From: Bacteroidales bacterium
GTDB taxonomy: Bacteria > Bacteroidota > Bacteroidia > Bacteroidales > Tenuifilaceae
DNA: 64,000 bases
Assembly: GCA_028708425.1 (NCBI GenBank)
Contig: JAQVYY010000010.1
Span: 1 to 64,000 of the forward strand
Direction: 5' to 3'
Within the stretch, counting starts at the first letter, position 1. Every line of letters starts with the position of its first letter. The notes beneath the pieces were generated by a model, which was not told the DNA's origin, did not search any database, and saw only the letters and a list, made by a program, of their open reading frames with translations. A program made the translations under genes and the position numbers. This document shows positions 16,975 through 25,406 of the stretch, in pieces.

Positions 16975-19900
16975 TAGCCAATGGTGTAATTGTTATACTC
17001 TTCTTTTGTGAGATTGAAGTTGGGGTCGATTATTAGAACATTTTCAAAACTTAAATTAAAATCTTTGTAAATTAAAATATCATTTTTTTCTATTAATGAT
17101 ACAATATCAACAGGATTTTGCTCTCGTTTAAGTATTTGGCTTGCAGTTTTTATTATTTCATAGCTTCTAAACTTAGGCAGAGGAATTGACTTGATTAAAG
17201 AAGTACTTATATTTAAATAGCCGCCAGCCATTTTTAATGAGTAATAAACCTTATCAATGTAAAATGAAATTAATTTAGAGTTTAATAACCCATAATAATA
17301 TTTAAGTTGTTCAATATCATCGATTATAATGGTAGTCGATTTGCCTGCTAAATATTCGCCTTTTTTGTCGAAATAGGCTTCAATTTTATTAGACATTCCT
17401 GCAATTATTATTTTCGGTGTTCTAGATTGATTAAATCTAACTTCATTTATGGATTTCAAGTCAGCATATTTTACTCTTGGGTATTCATAATTATGTTTTA
17501 TGTATTGTGTTTTTTTAACTGACCATAATGATTGATATGGGTCTATAGTACCTGTATTGATTAATTTAAAACTGTCTTTTTGGTTTTCCTTATCTATAAG
17601 AACATCTTTGATTTTATAGGCCTCCGAAACAGTTGCAGCGCCAGTAATTGTAGCATTACTAGTCTCAAATTTCTTAAGTTTATCAAGTTTTACAATAACT
17701 TCCAAAATATTTGAATCAAAAAAGTATTTATCCCAAAATGAATCATTTATAGAATCATCAAACTCAATGTGATTAGATGTTGATTCTTCTATTAAATTAG
17801 ACATTACTGTAAATTTTGAAATCCTTCCCTTTTTAGGAATATTGTTTTGAATTAAAATTGTTATTGGATAAACATCTGCACTAACAAAAACATTAATTCT
17901 CGAGTAATCTCTTATCTCAATTAAATTCAATTGATTGATATTGTCTCTTGCCTTTTCAGCATATTTTGAACTTATAAGTTTATTTGGAACTATATAAGTA
18001 AAAACCCCGTTACTTTTAGTTAGTTTTAATCCCTTTTCAATAAAAATAATAAATAAGTCCCAATTACCTTTAGCAAACTCGTATAAACTTCGTAACTCAT
18101 TCCTAAATGCATTATTCCGTAATACCATTGTTTCTGAATCTACATACGGCGGATTTCCAATCACAATATCAAATTTTTCTACCCCAAACATCCAGTACGG
18201 GTCAAACCAATTGTTACTTTCATTGCCAAAGGGTTTCCACGATGCCAGCTGTAAGGCTCTTTTATTTTCTCCGCTAGCATTAGCTATCTCGTTTTTAAAA
18301 ATTTGGGCTTGGGCTTTTTTAAAGTCTTTTTTTAGCTGCTCCTTCTCATCGCCATAGGCTTGTAGGTAGTGGCTACGTATGTTTTTTAGCTGGTGTTGCA
18401 GCGCATCCGTGTGGCCAAAATCTAAAACTCCCTGCTGCTGCTTCTCTTCTAACCCTATAAGGGTGTTGGCGGTTACAAATTTAAACTCGAGGTTAGGTAG
18501 GGCTTGTATGCCCCTATTGTGGGCTTGGTCGTTTATGGTTTCGTCAATAACCAACGATAGGAAGCTACGTAACTTCGAAATTTCGGCAGCAATGGGCTGT
18601 ATATCTACACCATAAATTGAGTTTTGTATAACGCCCAATTTTCGGATATAATCGGCGTTTTCGGTATCGAGCTTCTCTTTCAGTATTTTTCGAGCCAGCG
18701 GGTTGGGCACATTCTCAATCTGTTTGGCTTTCCACAGTGTGGCATCGGGGTCGAGCTTTTGTAGCGCACTAATAATTTTGCTTACTGCGCCCATAGGGAA
18801 TGCGCCAGAACCACAGGCAGGGTCTAAAATTTTAACATTATACAGGGCATCGAGCAGCGTTTTTGTTTTGGCGTGGTCAAATTTATTCTCGCCCCCCTCT
18901 TTAAACAGCTCCATTAGCTGCTCTTCATCCTCAATACCGGTTTTGGTTTTTAGGTACTGCACCAACGATTGCTCCACCATATAATCGACAATCTCGCGGG
19001 GTGTATAAAAACTTCCCGTAGATTTGCGTGCACTTTTTTCGGTGTCGGGGTCAATCTCTGCCAAAAGATTTTCGAAAATGGTTCCCAGCATCTCTGGGTC
19101 AATGCTTACCTCGGCATCGTAAATACTATTCTCGTCAATGGTAAAATTGTACTGCTCAAGGGTTTCGAAAAGATTTTTAAACCACTCGTCGGGTATTTTA
19201 AGGGCAAAATTGGCTTGGTTGTTTATAAAGCTATCTTCGCTAAGGGGTTCGAAAAGCCCACCGTTTAAAAACGGGATTAGGTGGTGGTCGCTAGGTAAAT
19301 CGTACGCCTTTCTGTCTTCGTGTTTTTGGTTAAGCACCAAAAAGAAGAGTTTTTCTAAAACGGAATGGTAATAATTGCTGGTTTCGGCAACAGCTTTAGA
19401 AGAGAGCCAGGCATCGGGCACCAAAGGCACGCTACGTTCCGATTTCTTGCTCTTTAAAAACCAGCAAAAAATGGTTCGGCCAATTAACCGCACTGCAAAC
19501 TCTTGATACGCTTTTCTGCTGGTATTAACAGGGGTTGATGGTAGCGAAAGGATTGTATCAAACTCTTCGTTTCGACTACCAATTTTAACCTTTCCCCCAA
19601 TTAAACCATAAAAGGATTTTACAATATCCTGGTAGAATTGCTTGTTGAGTGGTTCTACGCTAAAGGCTTCTATAATGGCATCGAGAGAGCTAAAGTTACA
19701 CCCCTCAATTTGCTTTATGAATGTTTTGTTGGTTTGGTTTGGCGATACAAAGTAGGTGTACCGTTTAAAATCGGTAAAGTCTCTTTTTGTTCCTAAATAG
19801 TTGGCCCTTACAAAGCTAAATCGGAAGTTACCCTCATCGTCGTAAAAAATAAAAAGTGATGCGTCTTTTACCTCTTGCTTCAAAATCTTTTTTGCTATCT

Positions 19901-20150
19901 CATACTGGTTCTTCTTTCCTGTTCGCTCGGTAAGTAGCTCATTGGTTTTAGACGCAATTACAATAAGGTCGTCGTTATCAATTACTGCCTCACCAATTTT
20001 TTCTATGGATTCGTATTTTTCGTAAATATCCTCGGGAAAAAGATAGCTTAGATCTTCACTATCGGGTTTAAACGATGGAATTGCAGACCTTAAAAAAGTA
20101 ATGAGGTTTTCTGTAGAGAATGCTTGTGTAAGCGAATTTATGTGACTCAT
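16974..20150 (-). CDS. Eco57I-type N6-adenine DNA methyltransferase
   Basis: 1058 residues. SAM-binding motif I ILDPACGSGAFPMG (about residue 440) and catalytic motif IV GNPPYVDS (about 665) mark an N6-adenine methylase of the Eco57I/PglX-like class. The C-terminal 350 residues resemble the TaqI-type target recognition region. The N-terminal 350 residues have no nuclease motif I can identify. It likely modifies host DNA so that the partner PLD-helicase spares it. It is the first gene of the operon. The length is typical of type IIG or BREX/DISARM-associated methylases, but no pglZ, brxC or drmB neighbour is present. Confidence 0.85.
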   Translation of the reverse strand: MSHINSLTQAFSTENLITFLRSAIPSFKPDSEDLSYLFPEDIYEKYESIEKIGEAVIDNDDLIVIASKTNELLTERTGKKNQYEIAKKILKQEVKDASLFIFYDDEGNFRFSFVRANYLGTKRDFTDFKRYTYFVSPNQTNKTFIKQIEGCNFSSLDAIIEAFSVEPLNKQFYQDIVKSFYGLIGGKVKIGSRNEEFDTILSLPSTPVNTSRKAYQEFAVRLIGRTIFCWFLKSKKSERSVPLVPDAWLSSKAVAETSNYYHSVLEKLFFLVLNQKHEDRKAYDLPSDHHLIPFLNGGLFEPLSEDSFINNQANFALKIPDEWFKNLFETLEQYNFTIDENSIYDAEVSIDPEMLGTIFENLLAEIDPDTEKSARKSTGSFYTPREIVDYMVEQSLVQYLKTKTGIEDEEQLMELFKEGGENKFDHAKTKTLLDALYNVKILDPACGSGAFPMGAVSKIISALQKLDPDATLWKAKQIENVPNPLARKILKEKLDTENADYIRKLGVIQNSIYGVDIQPIAAEISKLRSFLSLVIDETINDQAHNRGIQALPNLEFKFVTANTLIGLEEKQQQGVLDFGHTDALQHQLKNIRSHYLQAYGDEKEQLKKDFKKAQAQIFKNEIANASGENKRALQLASWKPFGNESNNWFDPYWMFGVEKFDIVIGNPPYVDSETMVLRNNAFRNELRSLYEFAKGNWDLFIIFIEKGLKLTKSNGVFTYIVPNKLISSKYAEKARDNINQLNLIEIRDYSRINVFVSADVYPITILIQNNIPKKGRISKFTVMSNLIEESTSNHIEFDDSINDSFWDKYFFDSNILEVIVKLDKLKKFETSNATITGAATVSEAYKIKDVLIDKENQKDSFKLINTGTIDPYQSLWSVKKTQYIKHNYEYPRVKYADLKSINEVRFNQSRTPKIIIAGMSNKIEAYFDKKGEYLAGKSTTIIIDDIEQLKYYYGLLNSKLISFYIDKVYYSLKMAGGYLNISTSLIKSIPLPKFRSYEIIKTASQILKREQNPVDIVSLIEKNDILIYKDFNLSFENVLIIDPNFNLTKEEYNNYTIG

Positions 20151-20257
20151 TTTGCTGTTAGTAATTGATAATTTTGGGGGGACTTAATTGCGCATCAAGA
20201 TACAAAATTTTACCATTACTGCTACTTAACTACCTGGCTTTACCCCCAGTATCCCTC

Positions 20258-20410
20258 TCAACCAGCTGGCCCAATAAAGTATGCAGCAAGCATTGGAATA
20301 AGTGCATACCGGGCGTGTTTTTACGGCAAACCATATGGGTGTAAAACGATTAGCACTACTGCAGAAAGCGAGATAGAAATTGCATCAAAAAGCAACTTTT
20401 TCTTCCTCAT
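20258..20410 (-). pseudogene. Possible broken small membrane-protein gene
   Basis: From ATG at 20410 the minus strand reads MRKKKLLFDAIS... for 29 residues, largely hydrophobic, to a TAA at 20321. Past that stop the same frame continues for about 20 more plausible residues (YALIPMLAAYFIGPAG) to TGA at 20258. This could be a gene with one nonsense change, a 29-residue peptide, or chance. The rest of the 20151-20487 gap shows nothing. Confidence 0.25.
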
Positions 20411-20487
20411 AACTTTAGGGTATTTTGCGATTAAACAATCAAAATTAGCATTTCATTTGACTTGCCACAAGAATAAGCCGTCAAAAT

Positions 20488-21858
20488 CTATCTCTGCAGC
20501 CATTTAATAAGCCCAAGTTTTGCTGATGAATAGGGTGGATATTTTACGCTCGGCTCAAACCAAAAGGGCTTGTGTAGTATGCTTTTGTAGTGCGAAAAAG
20601 TATTGAAACCCGCTTTTCCGTGGTAGCTACCAATACCGCTAAAACCCACGCCACCAAAAGGCAAGTTACTATTGGATAGGTGCATAACGCTATCGTTAAC
20701 AGCACCCCCACCAAACGAAACTTCGTTTAAAATTTGTTTAACTATTTTTCTGCTCTTCGAATAGATATAGCAAGACAGCGGTTTTGGACGCTCCTTTACC
20801 TTGGCTATGGCTTCGTTAATATCGGTGTAGGGTATTACTGGCAGAATAGGGCCAAAAATTTCGTCGCGCATCACCTCGTCATCAAATGTAACGTTTTGCA
20901 AAATGGTGGGGCTAATGTACCGTTTGTCCCTATGGCGAGAGCCACCAAAGTAAACCTTATCAGCATCTATTAGCTGCTGTAAGCGGTCGAAATTTTCAGT
21001 ATTTATAATCTGTACATAGGTGTCGCCAATATCGTTACTATCCCTATAATACTTCTGTATGGTATTTTTTAGAGCCTTTAAAAGTTTCTGCTCAACCAGC
21101 TTATCAACCAGAATAAAGTCGGGGGCAACGCATGTTTGACCCGCGTTAAAAAACTTTGCCCACACAACTCTTTGGGCGGTCATATTTATATCGCAATCGG
21201 GAAGCACAAAGCATGGGCTTTTGCCGCCAAGTTCAAGCGTAACGGGTGTTAGATGCTTTGCCGCTGCCTTGTAAATAATTTTACCAACAGGAATGCTTCC
21301 TGTAAAAAATATCTTATCGAAACGATGCTCCAAGAGCTCGGTAGTGGTTTGAACGCCCCCCTCCACAACATGAATGTAGCTTGGTGAGAAGTTAGAGTTT
21401 ATAATTTTAGCCATTACGGCCGATGTTTTGGGCGGCAGCTCGCTGGGCTTTATAATTACGGTGTTGCCTGCAGCCATGGATGTTACAGCGGGTAAAAATG
21501 AGAGCTGATAGGGATAGTTCCACGCCCCAATTACCAGCGTAACGCCCAGCGGTTCGGGGATAATGTAGCTACGTGCTGGGAAGTTAGCTAACCCCGTTGA
21601 CACCTTCTTCCGCCTACTCCATCGCCTTATATTCTTTATAAAGATGTTAATTTCGTGATACAGTAAGGATAGCTCCGATGCGTAGGTTTCGAACTCCGAT
21701 TTCCCAAAATCGTCGAGTATTGCACTATATAGGTCGCTCTCATTCTCCTGCACTATCCTCTTAAACTTTTTTAGCTGCTCAATTCTAAAGCTAACGCTTT
21801 TGGTTGCATTCGAGCTAAAGAATTGCTGCTGTTTTGTATGTAACTCTTGAATTTTCAT
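20488..21858 (-). CDS. Aldehyde dehydrogenase (ALDH3-like)
   Basis: 456 residues, the short class typical of ALDH3 and fatty-aldehyde dehydrogenases. The catalytic Cys243 lies in NAGQTCVAPD and the general base Glu209 in LELGGKSP; the NAD-binding fold precedes them. The C-terminus carries the conserved FGGVGFSGIG and FSHYKS motifs. It oxidises aliphatic or aromatic aldehydes to acids with NAD(P) in the cytoplasm; the physiological substrate is not evident. A single gene, transcribed from a leader of about 175 nt that includes a partial repeat B. Confidence 0.9.
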   Translation of the reverse strand: MKIQELHTKQQQFFSSNATKSVSFRIEQLKKFKRIVQENESDLYSAILDDFGKSEFETYASELSLLYHEINIFIKNIRRWSRRKKVSTGLANFPARSYIIPEPLGVTLVIGAWNYPYQLSFLPAVTSMAAGNTVIIKPSELPPKTSAVMAKIINSNFSPSYIHVVEGGVQTTTELLEHRFDKIFFTGSIPVGKIIYKAAAKHLTPVTLELGGKSPCFVLPDCDINMTAQRVVWAKFFNAGQTCVAPDFILVDKLVEQKLLKALKNTIQKYYRDSNDIGDTYVQIINTENFDRLQQLIDADKVYFGGSRHRDKRYISPTILQNVTFDDEVMRDEIFGPILPVIPYTDINEAIAKVKERPKPLSCYIYSKSRKIVKQILNEVSFGGGAVNDSVMHLSNSNLPFGGVGFSGIGSYHGKAGFNTFSHYKSILHKPFWFEPSVKYPPYSSAKLGLIKWLQR

Positions 21859-21899
21859 GCTGTTGTTAATTAATGTTCACGAAAAGCTGGCAAGACAGA

Positions 21900-21999
21900 A
21901 ATAGGAAGCAATAGTTACCTCATATTACCGGCATTTGCATTCATCTTTTACAAATTTGATGAATAATTCGGGATAGGAAGCGATAGTCACCTCATAATA
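21900..21999 (+). repeat. Half of repeat B flanked by a 27-bp direct repeat
   Basis: The segment 21928-21972 is the AACCCGC-arm hairpin of repeat B (GCATTTGCATTCATC ... GATGAATAATTCGGG) without the TTAA ends. It is flanked by ATAGGAAGCAATAGTTACCT at 21901 and ATAGGAAGCGATAGTCACCT at 21973, each continuing to about 27 bp. The flanks are either a long target duplication or a tandem duplication with the hairpin at the joint. The unit lies in the aldehyde dehydrogenase 5' leader. Confidence 0.75.
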
Positions 22000-22039
22000 G
22001 GTATGGTTAAAAAATGTAATGATATTTTGCGACAAAAAG

Positions 22040-22072
22040 CAAAGTTACAAAAAAAGAGCAGGAAGATAACAA
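22040..22072 (-). promoter_or_regulatory. Putative promoter of the aldehyde dehydrogenase gene
   Basis: The minus strand has TTG, 22 bp, then TAACTTTG (22040-22047), matching the lineage consensus. The -33 part lies inside the pyrophosphatase terminator, so the two signals would be interleaved. Confidence 0.4.
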
Positions 22073-22090
22073 CATCCTCCTGCTCTTTTT
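22049..22090 (-). terminator. Terminator of the pyrophosphatase gene
   Basis: On the minus strand AAAAAGAGCAGGA pairs with TCCTGCTCTTTTT around a loop of about 15 bases, giving a long stem with a T run, 52 bp past the hppA stop. Confidence 0.85.
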
Positions 22091-22141
22091 ATAATGGGCT
22101 ACAGTAATAACAGCTGTGCGTTGTATTCTAATATTCGTGGT

Positions 22142-24199
22142 TTAAATGATACCTGTTCCAAAAAGAGCAGCAAAAACCAATGAGATAGTAGTCATTAATT
22201 TAATCAGAATATCAATTGCTGGCCCTGCGGTATCTTTTAATGGGTCGCCCACGGTATCGCCAGTAATTGAGGCTTTATGAGCATCGCTACCACGGCCGCC
22301 ATTATTTCCTAGCTCAATATGTTTTTTAGCATTATCCCAGGCACCACCGCTATTGGCCATAAAGATTGCTAGCATGATTCCAGTAATTAGCGTTCCCGCT
22401 AACAAACCACCTAAGGCTTCGGCACCAAATATAAATCCAACTGCCAATGGGATAACTATTGCCAATAGCGAGGGAATAATCATTTCTTTAAGAGCAGCGT
22501 CTGTTGAAATGGTAACACATTTAGCATAATCGGGTTTTTGAGTTCCTTTCATAATTCCTGGCATTTCTCTAAACTGTCTTCTAACCTCATCAATCATATG
22601 GTTTGCAGCCTTACCAACGCTATGAATTAGCAATGAGCTAAAGAAGAAAGCCAGCATACCACCCAACATTAAACCAGCAATAACTTTTGGATGGCTAATA
22701 TCAATGGCCGTTAAACCAGCTTTTTGAATAAAAGCACTAAATAGAGCTAAAGCAGTTAATGCAGCACTACCAATGGCAAAACCTTTGGCAATGGCGGCAG
22801 TAGTATTCCCAACGCTATCAAGCTCATCGGTAATGGCTCTAACACTTTTATCCATCTTCGACATTTCGGCTATACCACCAGCATTATCAGCAATGGGCCC
22901 GTAGGCATCAACGCTAACCGTCATACCAGCTGTACCTAACATTCCAACAGCTGCTAAACCAATGCCAAACAAACCACCTGTCATGAAAGCAAAAATAGTA
23001 CCTATGGCAATAAAAATTACCGGAAGTGCTGTACTTCTCATTCCTATTGACATACCAGAAATAATGTTAGTTGCATGTCCGGTTTCTGATTGTTTAGCAA
23101 TTTCTTGCACATGTTTAAACTTATCGGAAGTGTAGTACTCGCTAACAAAAGCAATTAGTAGCCCGATAGCTAGACCGATTGTTAGGGCGAAAAAGGGTCC
23201 GTATGCTATTTGTAAATATTTTTCGCCATCGTTAGGATTAATCGCACCGAAGACACCATTCTTTATAAAAAAGTAGTTCAGAATAAATCCAACTACTAAA
23301 AAGATAATTGCACTTGAATAGGTGCCCATCTTTAACGTTCTGTGGGGGTCTGAGCTCTCTTTCCCTCTAACCATTAAGCTTCCTATTATGGATGCTAAAA
23401 CACCAAAACCAGCAACAATAAAAACGAAGATAACCCCCTCAACACCAAACCATAGAGCACCAATAGTGGCGGCTCCAATAATTGAGCTAACGTAGGATTC
23501 TAGTAGGTCGCTACCCATTCCGGCAACATCGCCAACGTTATCGCCAACGTTATCGGCAATAACTGCAGGATTTCGTGGGTCATCTTCGGGTATGCCTGCT
23601 TCGATTTTTCCAACTAAATCGGCTCCAACATCTGCAGCCTTAGTATATATTCCGCCACCAACACGCCCAAACAAAGCAATGGATGAAGCACCAAGTGAAT
23701 AGCCCGCTGCTATGTTAACGGCGTCGTAAGCTCCAATACCAAAAACTTTATTACTAAAATAGAAAACCAGGACAACCCCCAATAAACCAAAACCAACAAC
23801 ACACATCCCCATTACAGCACCCCCTTTAAAAGCAATACCTAAAGCTTTTTTCATTCCGTGGTCTTGGGCCGCAGTGGCAGTTCGTGAGTTAGAGTTGGTA
23901 GCCGATTCCATACCTATTATGCCAGCTAAACCACTAAAAACAGCACCAAGTACAAAGGCGATACCACTTGATAACCCCAAGGGGGATATCCAAATTAAAA
24001 AGAAAGCGATTATTGTATATATGAGAATTATTAAGTATTCTCGTTTTAAAAATGCATTAGCCCCTTCCTTAATATACCCCGAGATGTTTTTAACTTCTTC
24101 CGTACCCTGAGGGTTTTTCATAACATTCTTATAAAGATAGAATGCATAGATTAGTGCTAGTAATGCTAGCCCCATTGTTACATAAAGCAAGTAGTCCAT
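22142..24199 (-). CDS. hppA: Membrane-bound ion-pumping pyrophosphatase
   Basis: 685 residues, almost entirely membrane helices (about 15-16). It contains the pyrophosphate-binding signature GGGIYTKAADVGADLVGK followed by the DNVGDNVGDVAGMGSD loop, and a C-terminal DTVGDPLKDTAGPA. It hydrolyses pyrophosphate to export H+ or Na+ across the inner membrane. The sequence GNTTAAIAKG has Ala at the position where potassium-independent enzymes carry Lys, so it should be the K+-dependent subtype. The ion cannot be decided here. A GGAGGA sequence lies close upstream. A candidate small RNA or structured leader lies further upstream, and a strong terminator follows. Confidence 0.95.
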   Translation of the reverse strand: MDYLLYVTMGLALLALIYAFYLYKNVMKNPQGTEEVKNISGYIKEGANAFLKREYLIILIYTIIAFFLIWISPLGLSSGIAFVLGAVFSGLAGIIGMESATNSNSRTATAAQDHGMKKALGIAFKGGAVMGMCVVGFGLLGVVLVFYFSNKVFGIGAYDAVNIAAGYSLGASSIALFGRVGGGIYTKAADVGADLVGKIEAGIPEDDPRNPAVIADNVGDNVGDVAGMGSDLLESYVSSIIGAATIGALWFGVEGVIFVFIVAGFGVLASIIGSLMVRGKESSDPHRTLKMGTYSSAIIFLVVGFILNYFFIKNGVFGAINPNDGEKYLQIAYGPFFALTIGLAIGLLIAFVSEYYTSDKFKHVQEIAKQSETGHATNIISGMSIGMRSTALPVIFIAIGTIFAFMTGGLFGIGLAAVGMLGTAGMTVSVDAYGPIADNAGGIAEMSKMDKSVRAITDELDSVGNTTAAIAKGFAIGSAALTALALFSAFIQKAGLTAIDISHPKVIAGLMLGGMLAFFFSSLLIHSVGKAANHMIDEVRRQFREMPGIMKGTQKPDYAKCVTISTDAALKEMIIPSLLAIVIPLAVGFIFGAEALGGLLAGTLITGIMLAIFMANSGGAWDNAKKHIELGNNGGRGSDAHKASITGDTVGDPLKDTAGPAIDILIKLMTTISLVFAALFGTGII

Positions 24200-24202
24200 A
24201 GT

Positions 24203-24208
24203 TCCTCC
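24203..24208 (-). promoter_or_regulatory. Ribosome binding site of hppA (GGAGGA)
   Basis: The minus strand reads GGAGGA, ACT, ATG. A strong Shine-Dalgarno sequence is rare in this lineage and fixes the hppA start, though the spacing of 3-4 bases is short. Confidence 0.55.
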
Positions 24209-24426
24209 ATGTTTTTGGTTAAGTTTTTCGGTTAATTATTCGGTTCATTATAGATTTATACCTTAAATAGGAATAAATTTATACTTCAATTAAAAAAAGG
24301 TTACATTACTGGGTATTTTGACCCGACCATGCCACCCTTTTTGTTGTAAAACTGTGCCTGCCTGAAATGATTTGCAATGATATAAAAAAATAACTATTCA
24401 TTCAATAGCACTCTGAACTATTAAAA

Positions 24427-24495
24427 TAAAAAAGTGAGAGGATAATTAATTGTCTCAAATTGTATTTGAGCTGCCAAACCAAAAATCCTTCTCAC
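24427..24495 (-). ncRNA. Candidate small RNA or attenuator upstream of hppA
   Basis: The minus strand has a full promoter (TTG, 20 bp, TACCTTTG) whose expected start is about 24495. From there an RNA of about 70 nt folds as GTGAGAAGGAT paired with ATCCTCTCAC (one bulged A) and ends in TTTTTT. An inner hairpin CTCAAAT-ACA-ATTTGAG sits within it, and GGTTTGGCAG is left unpaired. The whole is a promoter-to-terminator unit, so it could be a free sRNA, or a leader that attenuates hppA 230 bp downstream. No known RNA family was recognised, and no significant ORF lies inside. Confidence 0.6.
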
Positions 24496-24499
24496 GCAT

Positions 24500-24530
24500 C
24501 AAAGGTAATTTTTTTTGTAATCTATCTCAA
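24500..24530 (-). promoter_or_regulatory. Promoter, TTG-N20-TACCTTTG
   Basis: The -7 box TACCTTTG is at 24500-24507 and the -33 TTG at 24528-24530 (minus strand), spaced 20 bp, one of the best consensus matches in the window. It would start the candidate small RNA at about 24495. Confidence 0.65.
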
Positions 24531-24545
24531 CATTTCGCTACTCTT

Positions 24546-24695
24546 TTAACCCGCATTATTCATCGAATTTGTAAAAGATGAATGCAAATGTGGGTTACTC
24601 CGACCTTTTCGAGCCCATTTTTAGGGAACAAAATTGGTTGAGAGACTTAGTCGCTGTTGGAAACAGCAAATATTCAGATGAATAATTGGGGTTAA
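24546..24695 (-). repeat. Repeat B, full-length copy
   Basis: 150 bp from TTAACCCGCATTATTCATC to AATAATTGGGGTTAA, with a diverged central block (GAGCCCATTTTTAGGG). It ends 10 bp from the stop codon of the exonuclease gene. Confidence 0.9.
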
Positions 24696-24705
24696 GGTTA
24701 TATGT

Positions 24706-25275
24706 TTAAATCAACCCTCGTTTCTTCATCTCCCAAAAACACTTTTCTGTCGCATTAATATCGGCAAAGGCATCGTGTGCATCTTCAAAATCTACTCCGA
24801 ATAGTTTTATATGCAGCTCTGATAGCGTGGGCCATTTGTAACCGTATGGCCCAGGGAGTTTACAGTAGTTAGTTGATAGCTGCATTGTACAAAGTTTACT
24901 TTTCCTGCTAAAGTCACTTTTAATTCTTTTTCTCAAGAATTCGGCACCCACAATCTTTTCATCGAAACTAATATTGTGAGCAACAGTATAATCGGTTTTT
25001 TTAACGAGGTCGTTAAACCTATTTAAAACTTTCTCAAGATCAAAACCCTCGCTAATAGCCTTCTCGGTTGTTATACCATGCACTTTCGATGCTTCTTGCG
25101 GAATTGTAAAATCCTCTGGTTTAATAATATAGTCGCCTATCTCAATACGGCTCCCTTCGTCATCACATAAAATCCATCCTATTTGAATCATCCTGGGCCA
25201 ATTATTCAAATCTGTTACAGGGGCTTTCCAATTTCGGGGTAAGCCTGTTGTTTCGGTGTCGAAAAATAGGTACAT
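24706..25275 (-). CDS. DnaQ-like 3'-5' exonuclease
   Basis: 189 residues. Exonuclease motifs of the DEDDh family are in order: ExoI FFDTETTGLP (about 4-13), ExoII HNISFDEKIV, and ExoIII EDAHDAFADI, which contains the His and Asp metal-site residues. This is a stand-alone domain, much shorter than a DNA polymerase subunit, of the kind used in repair or RNA trimming rather than as part of PolC. A single gene with repeat B directly after its stop. The precise substrate is unknown. Confidence 0.85.
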   Translation of the reverse strand: MYLFFDTETTGLPRNWKAPVTDLNNWPRMIQIGWILCDDEGSRIEIGDYIIKPEDFTIPQEASKVHGITTEKAISEGFDLEKVLNRFNDLVKKTDYTVAHNISFDEKIVGAEFLRKRIKSDFSRKSKLCTMQLSTNYCKLPGPYGYKWPTLSELHIKLFGVDFEDAHDAFADINATEKCFWEMKKRGLI

Positions 25276-25406
25276 AAAGTTTTTATTAAAAGTTCGTATT
25301 TGTTTGCTTTACCCAAAAGCATTGTCGGGGGGTAATGTTTTTTTGTAACGAATAACCTACATTATTGTTTTTGCTACAAGTTGGCGGAAACTTTCTATCA
25401 AGCCCT

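Noticed and set aside
12063..20150. Operon considered as a BREX or DISARM system
   Set aside because: No pglZ, brxC, brxA/B, drmA, drmB or drmC homologue is present; only the methylase and helicase parts are compatible.
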